The notes under the pieces were generated by a model, which was given only the letters and a program-made list of their open reading frames with translations, was not told where the DNA came from and searched no databases. Positions 1-7,958 of a DNA stretch of 64,000 nt are shown here, in pieces; the stretch's first letter is position 1, and the number at the start of each line of letters is the position of its first letter. This DNA comes from RGIG7179 sp051893555 (GTDB lineage Bacteria > Bacillota > Clostridia > Peptostreptococcales > Anaerovoracaceae), in the NCBI GenBank assembly GCA_051893555.1, contig JBJFHL010000091.1, forward strand, positions 1 through 64,000, in the 5' to 3' direction. The position numbers and the translations under genes are program-made.

Positions 1-835
1 CAATCTGAAATTTTCTGGTTTCGAGGAACTGCGCCTGCTCCGGGGAGATGGAGATAGGCGTGTATTTCATGCCTTCCTCCAGCACAGCCACCTTATTGGC
101 GTTGCCGCTGCCCCCGAAGGCCGCGTTCCAGCTGTCCCGGACACGGGCAGGGTCCTTAACAGTCCCCGGATGCTCCAGAATGCCGCCGGGAGTCGCGCCG
201 TTGGCGAAGAACTTGGCTCCGTACTCTTCACAGGCGATTGCCATGCCGATGGCGTTCTTGGCCATGGCAATGGGGCTGTATCCAACCAGCCCGTCAAAAC
301 CAAGGCCAGGAATGTGTAGCACATCGGTGGGCTTCAGAATTACCGTGCCGTCCTTCATGGTCGGCGCATCAGAATCCTGCACCTGGTACTGGTAGTAGAG
401 GTGGCCCATATCGTCCCGGTCAACGGTCATGCGGTTGGGCATCAGCGGATACAGTGCAACGACCTCGCCTTTGCCGTTTCGGATGATCTGGGAGTAGGAG
501 TTGCCCCACAGCAGCAGATGGGACATGGCGGTTTCCCGAAACACAAAGCTGGTCATCTCCGGGTTCGGCTCATCATGGAGAATGCGGTACAGCGGATGCT
601 TCAGCGCCTTTTCCTTGCTGCCGTCCTCCTGGTACTGATACAAATGCACGGGCAACCCGGCAATCGCCTCAGACAGGATTCGCACACAGGCGTAGACAGC
701 AGTCATCTGCATGGCGGAGCGTTCATTCACCGGCTTGCCCGAGGTGGACTGGCCGAGGAAGAAGCGGTAACCGCTGCCGTTGGTGCTGTTTGTAGGCTTG
801 TCTCTTGACCTGAACAAGCCGGAAATGATACCCAT
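1..835 (-). CDS. Phage portal protein, HK97 family (3' part beyond window)
   Basis: Translating leftward from ATG at 835 gives MGIISGLFRSRDKPTNST..., followed by ...SAMQMTAVYACVRILSEAIA and ...MTSFVFRETAMSHLLLWGN.... This is the typical N-terminal half of HK97-type portal proteins, which form the dodecameric ring for DNA entry into the capsid. A GGGAG ribosome binding site lies just upstream. About 278 codons are visible and the frame is open to the window edge. It directly follows the terminase genes, which is the normal packaging order. Not a full-length gene here, so its C-terminal region is unknown. Confidence 0.92.
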   Translation of the reverse strand, partial: MGIISGLFRSRDKPTNSTNGSGYRFFLGQSTSGKPVNERSAMQMTAVYACVRILSEAIAGLPVHLYQYQEDGSKEKALKHPLYRILHDEPNPEMTSFVFRETAMSHLLLWGNSYSQIIRNGKGEVVALYPLMPNRMTVDRDDMGHLYYQYQVQDSDAPTMKDGTVILKPTDVLHIPGLGFDGLVGYSPIAMAKNAIGMAIACEEYGAKFFANGATPGGILEHPGTVKDPARVRDSWNAAFGGSGNANKVAVLEEGMKYTPISISPEQAQFLETRKFQI

Positions 836-894
836 GAAAATCACTCTCCCTTCATAAGCATAGAAAAAAGCCTCCACCGGAATCGGTAGGGCCA

Positions 895-2484
895 TTAAAT
901 AAACAGGATACCCCGCTCATCATAGACACTGGTGGTTGGCACACTGCGGATACAGCGGTCAAGCCCCATGATGAGGGCCACGATGCCGTCTATCTTTTCA
1001 ACCGAGCGTTCCTTGTCCGGCTTGATATTTCCAGCTGGGTCCTGTCGCATGACCACATTCTGGGCCATCCACTTGAGGACAGGATTGCCGCCGTGGATGA
1101 TATTTCCCTCCATCAGCAGCTTGTACAGTTCCTTAGACGGCGGGGACATATCCTTAAAGCCCTGCCCAAAAGGAACCATTGTGAATCCCTCATCCTCAAG
1201 ATTCTGTACCATCTGAGTCGCATTCCAGCGGTCGTAGGCGATCTCCTTGATATGGTAGTGGGTTCCCAAATCCATAATGAACTGTTCAATAAATCCATAG
1301 TGGATCACGTTGCCTTCCGTGGTGTTGATATACCCCTGCCGTTCCCACACATCGTAAAGAACATGGTCGCGGCGGCATCTCAGTTCCAGGGTTTCTTCCG
1401 GCAGCCAAAAGAAAGGCAGCACGATGTATTTTTCATCCTCCGTCCTTGGAGGAAATACCAGAACGAAAGCCGTGATGTCGGAGGTGCTGGAAAGGTCAAG
1501 CCCTGCATAACAGTCACGCCCCTCCAGCGTAGCTATATCAATGGGCAAATTGCCCCGATCGTAGATATGCTCTGGAATCCAAACCACGGTAGCGTTTGTC
1601 CACATATTCAGTCGGAGCTGCTTGAACACATTTTCCTCCGCCGGGTTCTCCAGGGCGTTTTTATACGCTTCCCGGACACGCTCTATGGAAATGGTGTGTC
1701 CCAGTGAGGGGTTCGCCTTATACCAGTTTGCTTCATCATTCCAGTCGTCTCCCTCTTCCAGCCCGTAAACAACTGGGTAGAAGGTGGCATCCGCCTTTCT
1801 GCCATGCATGATATCCAGAGCCTTTGTATGCAGTTCATAGCAGATGCTCTGCTTATCCGTGCCAGCCGTAGTGATGATAAAGAAAAGTGGCTGCTCACGG
1901 GCATCGCCGGAGCCTTTTGTGAGGACATCGTACAGCTTTCGGTTCGGCTGGGCGTGTATCTCATCAAATACCAGGCCAGATACGTTCAGACCGTGTTTGG
2001 TACCTGTTTCTGCGGAAAGCACCTGGTAAAACCCGGCATTGCTGTAGTTGACAATACGTTTGGTGGCGGCGGTGATTTTTGACCGCTTCATCAGTGCCGG
2101 AGACATCTGCACCATCTGCTTCGCCACATCGAATACGATGGATGCCTGGTTGCGGTCACACGCCGCACCATACACTTCGGCACTGGCTTCTCCATCCGCA
2201 TACAGCAGATACAGCGCAATGGCAGCCGCCAGTTCTGACTTGCCCTGCTTTTTCGGGATCTCCACATAAGCAGTCAGAAACTGTCGTTTTCCGTCTGCTC
2301 GGACAATCCCGAAAATGTCCCGGACAATCTGCTCCTGCCAAGGGAGCAGAAGGAACTTCTGTCCAGCCCACTTACCCTTGGTATGGCAGAGATTCTGAAT
2401 GAAGGTCACCGCCCGGTCGGCTTTCTTTTTGTCATAATGGGAAGTCGGCAGCATGAAGGGGGAAGGTGTGTATTCAAACGACAT
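895..2484 (-). CDS. terL: Phage terminase large subunit
   Basis: The 529-residue protein is the packaging motor ATPase and headful or cos-cutting nuclease. A Walker A-like KKQGKSE lies near residue 78, a Walker B LVFDEIHA near 171, and an RNase H-fold nuclease aspartate in GLDLSSTSD near 330. This is the Terminase_1/HK97-type layout, and the length is usual for it. Its ATG at 2484 overlaps the TGA of the small subunit gene, indicating translational coupling, with GGAGGTGATGAGTG in front; an upstream in-frame GTG at 2487 is less likely. Portal follows 59 bases downstream. Confidence 0.95.
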   Translation of the reverse strand: MSFEYTPSPFMLPTSHYDKKKADRAVTFIQNLCHTKGKWAGQKFLLLPWQEQIVRDIFGIVRADGKRQFLTAYVEIPKKQGKSELAAAIALYLLYADGEASAEVYGAACDRNQASIVFDVAKQMVQMSPALMKRSKITAATKRIVNYSNAGFYQVLSAETGTKHGLNVSGLVFDEIHAQPNRKLYDVLTKGSGDAREQPLFFIITTAGTDKQSICYELHTKALDIMHGRKADATFYPVVYGLEEGDDWNDEANWYKANPSLGHTISIERVREAYKNALENPAEENVFKQLRLNMWTNATVVWIPEHIYDRGNLPIDIATLEGRDCYAGLDLSSTSDITAFVLVFPPRTEDEKYIVLPFFWLPEETLELRCRRDHVLYDVWERQGYINTTEGNVIHYGFIEQFIMDLGTHYHIKEIAYDRWNATQMVQNLEDEGFTMVPFGQGFKDMSPPSKELYKLLMEGNIIHGGNPVLKWMAQNVVMRQDPAGNIKPDKERSVEKIDGIVALIMGLDRCIRSVPTTSVYDERGILFI

Positions 2485-2957
2485 CACTCATCACCTCCCA
2501 ACAGTGCCTCCATCTCATCAGTCGAATCAGCAGCACCTTCGCCGCCGACAATTCTGCTCCGGGCAGAAGGCGTCAGACCAAACTGCTCACAGAATTTCAG
2601 CATGATTTTCATATTTGTCTGAGCGATTGACACCTGCGGTACCTGCTGTAGATATCCGTTAGGTGTACGCACCATTGTGCCGTGCTGGGTGATGAACTCT
2701 TCTGCTTCCTTCCACCGGGCATACGCCTGACAGTAGCCTGCAAAAGCCGCCATATCCATCTCGGTCAGAAGCCCCATCTGCTCCAGCGTTTTGCCCATTC
2801 GCTTCCACTCCTTCTTGGCTTCATCTTCCAGCCAGGCCGGGCAGCGAGGGGCTTTTTTTGCTGGCTTCGGCTCGTTGGGATTCAGCGGTCTGCCACCGGG
2901 ATTTCCCTCCAGAACCTTCAGCGCAGTCGGCTTCGGTTTTCTTCCTCTCTGTGCCAT
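2484..2957 (-). CDS. terS: Phage terminase small subunit, P27 family
   Basis: A 157-residue protein beginning MAQRGRKPKPTALKVLEGNP, with the ...PKAPRCPAWLEDEAKKEWKR-type region typical of the P27 (Terminase_4) small terminases that recognise phage DNA for packaging. A longer frame begins at 2978, but its first codons are themselves the ribosome binding site (AAAGGAGGTGGGACCG), so ATG at 2957 is the start. It overlaps terL by one base. A hairpin with a T tract lies just upstream (2989-3010), so transcription of the packaging genes probably depends on read-through, antitermination or an unseen promoter. Confidence 0.9.
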   Translation of the reverse strand: MAQRGRKPKPTALKVLEGNPGGRPLNPNEPKPAKKAPRCPAWLEDEAKKEWKRMGKTLEQMGLLTEMDMAAFAGYCQAYARWKEAEEFITQHGTMVRTPNGYLQQVPQVSIAQTNMKIMLKFCEQFGLTPSARSRIVGGEGAADSTDEMEALLGGDE

Positions 2958-2988
2958 CGGTCCCACCTCCTTTCGCAAAAATGGCAGT

Positions 2989-3010
2989 AAAAAAGACCCC
3001 TTTCGGAGTC
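2989..3010 (-). terminator. Terminator-like hairpin upstream of terS
   Basis: On the minus strand GACTCC-GAAA-GGGGTC forms a 6-bp stem (one G-T pair) with a GAAA tetraloop, followed at once by six T. It lies between the DUF4314 gene and terS. A second hairpin, ACAGCCCT-N6-AGGGCTGT, lies 17 bases upstream. Confidence 0.6.
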
Positions 3011-3026
3011 TGTGTAAAGAGAAACA

Positions 3027-3048
3027 GCCCTGTGATTAGGGCTGTCCT
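3027..3048 (-). repeat. Inverted repeat after DUF4314 gene
   Basis: ACAGCCCT and AGGGCTGT form an 8-bp stem with a 6-base loop just after the DUF4314 stop codon. On the minus strand it is followed by TTTCTC, a weak T tract. It may act with the next hairpin as a double terminator. Confidence 0.5.
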
Positions 3049-3055
3049 CGTGTCG

Positions 3056-3463
3056 TTATTGCTGTTCGCCCGTCAAAATGAAGTGGGCGTATTTGTCTCT
3101 GTGTTCTTCGATAAAGACCACCAAATCGTAAAAACGCATCTCATCGGCAATGACCTGAACGGTATTGGTGTCGAACATATTGGTTCTCCCTGTGGCTCTG
3201 ACCGCCAAAATCTGCTCCCGTACCTTATCGGTCATTGTGGGGACTATCTGGAAACTATCTACTCCATAAACAAGGTTCAGGCCGCCACCGCTGTCCCAGG
3301 ACATCATAATGTTTCCGGCATCATCTACTCCGATGACTGTACCTTCCGTGCCGATGGGAGGTGCCTGGGGATCGTCCATCGAAAGGAGCCGTACTCTGGT
3401 TCCGGCTGGATACTGCTCACGGAGATGTGCCACCGTCTTGCGGTCTGGGAATCCATTATTCAT
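3056..3463 (-). CDS. DUF4314 domain protein
   Basis: A 135-residue protein. Residues of roughly 10-75 (PAGTRVRLLSMDDPQAPPIG, then GTEGTVIGVDDAGNIMMSWD) match the small beta-rich DUF4314 domain found in many Firmicute prophages near the packaging genes. The C-terminal half, with EQILAVRATGRTNMFD and then VQVIADEMRFYDLV, resembles a second short phage domain (DUF5049-like). Function is unknown. Its ATG overlaps the end of the cyclotransferase gene by eight bases, so the two are probably translated together. Confidence 0.8.
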   Translation of the reverse strand: MNNGFPDRKTVAHLREQYPAGTRVRLLSMDDPQAPPIGTEGTVIGVDDAGNIMMSWDSGGGLNLVYGVDSFQIVPTMTDKVREQILAVRATGRTNMFDTNTVQVIADEMRFYDLVVFIEEHRDKYAHFILTGEQQ

Positions 3464-3959
3464 TCAACCCCACCTCCTTGAGCAGCTTGGAGGCGTAGCG
3501 TTTGCCCACGCTGTCCGTGAGCGCGTTTTCCAGAAAACTGGGATCAAAGCCAAAGTGGGCGTAGCCGTCAAGGCATACCTCGTAGTAGTGCAGGGACGGC
3601 ATACCCAGCTTTCGTTCCTCGTGCATGATGTATATGATGGCATCCACATACCCGAGACTCACATCCCCCAGCAGGGAGAGCACTTCCACATTCATGGTTT
3701 CCTTGTAGTAGAAGGTCGGATACCCCTCGTAGCGGTCGAGTCTGGCTTCATCGTATTCGGTGATCTTCCATACCAGTACGGGAACGCTGGAGCCTTCCTT
3801 CTTTTCAATCGTGAGGTAGCTGCCGGACTGGCTTCCTTTGAACAGAAGCTGGTAGTTTGGAATGGTTGCCTTTCCCACATACACTGCATAGGGGCATCGC
3901 TGAACCATTTGGGCAATCGACAGGTTACTGCCGTATGCAAGATAGTATTTTTCTTTCAT
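3456..3959 (-). CDS. Gamma-glutamylcyclotransferase (AIG2/GGCT-like)
   Basis: The 167-residue protein begins MKEKYYLAYGSNLSIAQM; the YGSNL loop is the substrate-binding signature of the GGCT/AIG2 fold. A candidate general acid/base glutamate lies in YEGYPTFY. Family members release 5-oxoproline from gamma-glutamyl amides. A phage copy beside an amidoligase fits the linked amide-forming and amide-processing cassettes reported in comparative genomics of amidoligases. The true substrate is unknown. It is separated from the amidoligase gene by 86 bases that hold a small hairpin. Confidence 0.88.
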   Translation of the reverse strand: MKEKYYLAYGSNLSIAQMVQRCPYAVYVGKATIPNYQLLFKGSQSGSYLTIEKKEGSSVPVLVWKITEYDEARLDRYEGYPTFYYKETMNVEVLSLLGDVSLGYVDAIIYIMHEERKLGMPSLHYYEVCLDGYAHFGFDPSFLENALTDSVGKRYASKLLKEVGLNE

Positions 3960-4004
3960 ATTCGTTTCATCCTTTCTGAAGGGTTCACCCTCCTACCACC
4001 TTAA

Positions 4005-4020
4005 GACCGCCGAAGCGGTC
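4005..4020 (-). repeat. UUCG-loop hairpin between amidoligase and GGCT genes
   Basis: On the minus strand GACCGC-TTCG-GCGGTC forms a very stable 6-bp hairpin with a UUCG tetraloop, 41 bases upstream of the GGCT start. There is no T tract, so it is more likely an mRNA stability or processing element than a terminator. Confidence 0.6.
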
Positions 4021-4045
4021 GGAAGGGGGCCTGAGGCTAAATCCT

Positions 4046-4993
4046 TCAAGCAGCGTTTCTCCCATGTCTGAATGCGGTGTCGCCGTCCAGGTTGCGGGTC
4101 AGAAGCTCTCTGGCGGTTGCGAACTCGTCACCGATGAAGCCGAGCCGGAGGAGCCAGGTTCTCATGGCGTATTTCGGATTCTCGACCTGGGGTTCTTTGG
4201 GGCTGGCGGTTTTGACCATCAGCGCCATCTGGCTCAGTGCGAGGCAAAGCTGAATGTAGCTTTTCAGTTCGCCTGCGTGAAGCCCACCTCTGCGCTCTGT
4301 GTTCGGGTTTGCGAACTGGAAGCATCTGAACTCGATCGTGCCGTGGGTGAAGCAGGCGTGGTAGTTGAGCATATGGTAGCGGCTGCTGTTGTAATGCTGG
4401 TTTCTGCTTTCGTATCGGTAGCCCTCGTACCAAATGTCCGCCAGGGCGTCCATCGTCTGGGGCTTCCTGCGGTTCAGCTTGGCGAGGAAATCCTTGTCGA
4501 CCGTGTTGCAGTAGCGGTTGATGCGGTTGCGGTCAAGGCGCAGGGCAGAAATCAGAAGGCTTTCGTGGCTTGCCATGATGTTGGCGAGGTTGCGCAGGGT
4601 TTGGGGGCTGTGTTCGCCCAATCCGATGTGGATGTGTACTCCGCACATATGGGCGGGGTCGCTTTTCGCTCCGGCGTGGCGGAGGTTGCGGATGATTTCC
4701 TGCAAATCCTCAATGTCGCTGTAGTGGAGGATCGGCGTTCCCATCTCCGTCTTTTCCTCATCGCGGGCGGCGTGGATGCTGGAGTCTCTGGTGATTTTCC
4801 ACTCTCTGCCCTGGTTGTCCTTGCAAGCCCAGGCGTAGTAGCCGCCGCCGATGTGCCGAACCGTATCCTCCGTGCCGTAGTAGGCTGCGATGGTGCGGCA
4901 GGCTTTTTCTCTGGTGATGTTGTACATCTCAACCTCAACGCCGATGGTCTGCTTCTTCATTTCTTCAATCTGGATTCTGGTCTTTTCATTCAT
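4046..4993 (-). CDS. Amidoligase family protein (Amidoligase_2)
   Basis: A 315-residue protein of the glutamine-synthetase-like COOH-NH2 ligase superfamily. Visible landmarks are the N-terminal GVEVEMYNI (metal/ATP-binding glutamates), CGVHIHIGL in the middle and GTIEFRCFQFANP towards the C-terminus. Such enzymes join a carboxyl to an amine using ATP. The ATG at 4993 has AAGGAAGG in front; the longer frame from 5068 lacks a site. The last 40 residues, KYxxRxWLxxLGxxG followed by ExxxTxRxxLxxNLxG and AFR, recur almost unchanged in the neighbouring gene at 5141. The substrate is unknown. Confidence 0.88.
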   Translation of the reverse strand: MNEKTRIQIEEMKKQTIGVEVEMYNITREKACRTIAAYYGTEDTVRHIGGGYYAWACKDNQGREWKITRDSSIHAARDEEKTEMGTPILHYSDIEDLQEIIRNLRHAGAKSDPAHMCGVHIHIGLGEHSPQTLRNLANIMASHESLLISALRLDRNRINRYCNTVDKDFLAKLNRRKPQTMDALADIWYEGYRYESRNQHYNSSRYHMLNYHACFTHGTIEFRCFQFANPNTERRGGLHAGELKSYIQLCLALSQMALMVKTASPKEPQVENPKYAMRTWLLRLGFIGDEFATARELLTRNLDGDTAFRHGRNAA

Positions 4994-5040
4994 AATATGT
5001 ACCTTCCTTTCGGTTCTAAGCGATGTGTGTTTTCCCTTTC

Positions 5041-5085
5041 GGTAGTGACATATTCGCTCTAAAAGCACATATTATCAAGTTAATT
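5041..5085 (-). promoter_or_regulatory. Leader repeat A upstream of amidoligase gene
   Basis: Read on the minus strand it holds AATTAACTTG, then 15 bases, then AGAGCGAATATG and ACTACC. The same arrangement (AATTGACTTG-N15-AGAGCGATATATG...GTACC) lies in front of the next upstream gene at 5949-5994. It is probably a shared promoter or operator. The spacing does not give a clean -10 box, so the role is not settled. Confidence 0.5.
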
Positions 5086-5140
5086 ACGGGCCATAATGTA
5101 CACGATCTTTGGGAAGAGATACTGTGTATATTATGGCGGA

Positions 5141-5926
5141 TCAGTCCTCCTCGGCATCTGCTTTTGCCGCCTTTGCCGCCGCCCGTTTTGCCTTCTGGTC
5201 GGCTTTGAACTTCTCGGCTTCCGCTTCGGTGCGGAACGCTGCGTACCCCTGCAGGTTGGACATCAGCGCATTGCGGTAAGTTTTCAGCTCGCTGCCGCCA
5301 AGCCCCAGCTGGATGAGCCAGGCGCGGAAATAGTATTTTTCGTTCTCCGGCTTCAGTTCCTTGGGGCTGATTCGCTTGGCTTCCTTCACCTTGGTCACCA
5401 TGATGGGTACCAGGTAGGTGAACGCTTGGTCCTTGTCGGCATCGCCCGTGCTGGCAAAGGTGATGGTCACCTTCTCATCATCAAATGCGATGCCCTTGCT
5501 TCCGTGTTCGGCGCAGAGGGCGAGGAACGCTGCTTTGTCTGCGGGCGGATTATTCTCCAGAGCCTCCACCAGAGCCTCGCTGACGGCGAAACACGGCAGG
5601 CCAACCGCTTTGTTCATAAGGTACTGCTTGCTGTGGAGCATGAACACCAGCCGTTTCATGGCATCTGCATCCATGTCCATAAGGGGAACCGAAACTGCCA
5701 ATTCCGTGATTTCCCTCTCCAGGAATCCCTCGGTTTCCAAATGTGTCCTCAATGCGGCTTCTCCTTCCTCCGACTCCGAAGTGATGGCTCCGGCCCGGTT
5801 GATAATGTAGTTGCCTACAGTGTAGGCAAAGGTCGGGGGACCCATGTAATGGATCTCACTCCCCGTAAATTCGGCGATGGATTTCGCCAGCTTCTTGCGG
5901 TCAGTTGCGTTTGTCTGAATGGTCAT
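5141..5926 (-). CDS. Hypothetical phage protein sharing the amidoligase C-terminal domain
   Basis: 261 residues from ATG 5926, which has AGGAGG nine bases upstream; the longer frame to 6118 runs into the methyltransferase gene. No catalytic motif was recognised. Residues of about 199-238 (ENEKYYFRAWLIQLGLGGSE and following ALMSNLQGYAAFR) align with the C-terminus of the adjacent amidoligase at roughly half of positions, so both carry a common module. The tail after residue 240 is rich in Lys and Ala (EAEKFKADQKAKRAAAKAAK) and probably helical. It may be a partner or an accessory subunit of the amidoligase; this is inferred from the shared module and the matching upstream DNA. Confidence 0.75.
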   Translation of the reverse strand: MTIQTNATDRKKLAKSIAEFTGSEIHYMGPPTFAYTVGNYIINRAGAITSESEEGEAALRTHLETEGFLEREITELAVSVPLMDMDADAMKRLVFMLHSKQYLMNKAVGLPCFAVSEALVEALENNPPADKAAFLALCAEHGSKGIAFDDEKVTITFASTGDADKDQAFTYLVPIMVTKVKEAKRISPKELKPENEKYYFRAWLIQLGLGGSELKTYRNALMSNLQGYAAFRTEAEAEKFKADQKAKRAAAKAAKADAEED

Positions 5927-5948
5927 GGTATGTACCTCCTTGTTTTTT

Positions 5949-5994
5949 GGTACTACCATATATCGCTCTGAATCGATGAAATAGCAAGTCAATT
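5949..5994 (-). promoter_or_regulatory. Leader repeat B upstream of 261-residue protein gene
   Basis: Second copy of the element at 5041-5085: AATTGACTTG-N15-AGAGCGA followed by an ATATG and a terminal TACC, with conserved spacing. TTGACT could be a -35 box, but no good -10 box lies 16-18 bases downstream. Confidence 0.5.
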
Positions 5995-6017
5995 CTGAGC
6001 GAAATCCATCTTTATTT

Positions 6018-7958
6018 TTAGCCCTTTTCGGCTGCCCAGACGATGCCGGACAGAACGAAATAAACACAGGGCAGAGCCACGCCGTTGCCCCACATTTTAT
6101 ACTCGGCGGCATCGGCATAGGGGTCTTTCAGCCACTTGGCGATCTGCTTTCTGGTCTTGGGCTTCTTGCTGGCATCGGTCAGCTGTCGGTAGGTTTTAAA
6201 CACAGCAGCCCAGCGGTCAATCTCCTCCTCGGAAGGATTCTCCACGCCAAGATCACTGCACCACCAATCGGCAAAGCCCTGAAGCCTTGCACACTCGGTC
6301 GGGGTCAGACGGCGGACGATGTACCCGCTTTGCACAGCACTCGGCCCCTTGGCAACGAGGGTGGGCTGCAGCTCCTCATCAAAAGTAGGTGAGAATGCCG
6401 AATTCCTGCCCTGGTTGAAGGTATCTCTCCCAATCCCGTAACACACCGCTGTGGGGTCTTTGAAATCCCGTGCCATAAGGGTCGGTGCGGCATCTTCGGC
6501 TACGTGGGCGAAACTCCCGGTCGTCATAGCATAAATGGCATCGTGTTCAGCAGCATGATCCTGCAGCACATAAGTCTGCTGTTTTGTTCCTGCATTGGCG
6601 CATACCACAGCGGATTTTTCACCCAGATCGCGTACTTCATTCCTCTGGTTCTGGGCAAACGCCACCACAGCGATGCCTCCCTGGTTGCAGGCAGGATTGC
6701 CACCGTTGACATCAAGCGTCCGTGCAGTATCCGTTTCATAGAAGCCTACATGAGGATTGGACGATTTCATTCCGTTACTATCCTTGGAGCAGATGCCGTA
6801 TGCTTTCGGGACGAAAACCGTCTGGTCATTGTTGCAGGACAAGGTGGCAGACTTATTCTCCTGGAGGAGCGCACCCTTACCGCCGCCCTCGCAGCCACTG
6901 CGGATTTTCAGCGTGACCGGGGCATCCTCATCGGACATCACCAGCGGCACATTGTTGCCGCCAGTCCCCATCCGGCTGGTCAGAGTCTGGATCGCATTGC
7001 TTTCCTCAATCTTGATTCGGCTGTCTGTCGGATGATGCTCCAGAGGAATGACTGCGGGAGTATCCATAACACAAGGCGGGTGATGAGACTCTGCCCGGAG
7101 AGTGCAGGTCACTTCATCGGTGACATCCATTCGGCTACCTCCCTGGTCGTTGAGGACGATACCGTTTCGCCCCGTACTCATCCCGCAGTTCACGCCCAGT
7201 GTGGCACTCACATCCCCGGTCAGTTGTCCGTTGTATCCATCGAAGCCTGCCGCATGAGCGCAAGGCGAAGCACCTCTGGCAGCTCTTTGCCACGCGCGGA
7301 AGCCCTCCGCAGAATACCCAGACACGCCTTCGGACTCAAATAGTATTTCTCCGGCACTCCCACCTGCAAAATCTGCGACAAGGTAGATGCGGCGTCTTCG
7401 CTGGGGGACTCCCCAATATTGTGCGTCAAGAGTTCGGTACGCAAGGCTCCATCCGTCTCCCATGTATAGGTCGGCGTAGGGCCATCGGTTTTTTTCAGGC
7501 ATAGGCACCTGGGCATCCTCGCAGACAACGCCGATGATTGCTTCGAGGACTGCCCGGAAGTCCTCACCTTTGTTTGAAGAGAAGGCACCGGGAACATTCT
7601 CCCAGCAGATCCATCTCGGATATTTTCCATTGGTCTTACACCTCATTTCCTTGATGATTCGTATCGCCTCATAAAAGAGAACGGATTGTTTGCCCTCCAG
7701 TCCGGCACGCCGGCCGGCGATGGACATATCGGTGCAGGGTGAACCGAAGGTGATGATGTCCACGGGTTCGATCTCGCCGCCATGCATCTGGGAGATGTCG
7801 CCGTAATGCTTCATAAACGGTAGCCGTCTGGAAGTGACCATAATAGGAAACGGCTCAATCTCCGATGCCCACACGGGGGTGATGCCGGAAAGCAAGCCGC
7901 CTAAAGGAAAGCCACCAGACCCATCGAACAGGCTGCCGAGGGTCAGCTTCTTATTCAT
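6018..7958 (-). CDS. Phage DNA (cytosine-5) methyltransferase with repeat-rich insert
   Basis: 646 residues. Standard C5-methyltransferase motifs are present: SLFDGSGGFPLGG (motif I) near 8, GSPCTDMSIAG with the catalytic Cys near 74, WENVPGAF (motif VI) near 118, QRRRRIYLV (VIII) near 190, RRLTPTECARLQGF (IX) near 560 and GNGVALP (X) near 630. The region from about 225 to 555 is far longer than a normal target-recognition domain and contains about eight short repeats of the type xxxATLxxxxG...VV (for example VSATLGVN, VTCTLRAE, IQTLTSRM, ARTLDVNG, APTLMARD, QPTLVAKG). ATG overlaps the stop of the ParB-methyltransferase gene. Probably protects phage DNA from host restriction. Confidence 0.93.
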   Translation of the reverse strand: MNKKLTLGSLFDGSGGFPLGGLLSGITPVWASEIEPFPIMVTSRRLPFMKHYGDISQMHGGEIEPVDIITFGSPCTDMSIAGRRAGLEGKQSVLFYEAIRIIKEMRCKTNGKYPRWICWENVPGAFSSNKGEDFRAVLEAIIGVVCEDAQVPMPEKNRWPYADLYMGDGWSLAYRTLDAQYWGVPQRRRRIYLVADFAGGSAGEILFESEGVSGYSAEGFRAWQRAARGASPCAHAAGFDGYNGQLTGDVSATLGVNCGMSTGRNGIVLNDQGGSRMDVTDEVTCTLRAESHHPPCVMDTPAVIPLEHHPTDSRIKIEESNAIQTLTSRMGTGGNNVPLVMSDEDAPVTLKIRSGCEGGGKGALLQENKSATLSCNNDQTVFVPKAYGICSKDSNGMKSSNPHVGFYETDTARTLDVNGGNPACNQGGIAVVAFAQNQRNEVRDLGEKSAVVCANAGTKQQTYVLQDHAAEHDAIYAMTTGSFAHVAEDAAPTLMARDFKDPTAVCYGIGRDTFNQGRNSAFSPTFDEELQPTLVAKGPSAVQSGYIVRRLTPTECARLQGFADWWCSDLGVENPSEEEIDRWAAVFKTYRQLTDASKKPKTRKQIAKWLKDPYADAAEYKMWGNGVALPCVYFVLSGIVWAAEKG

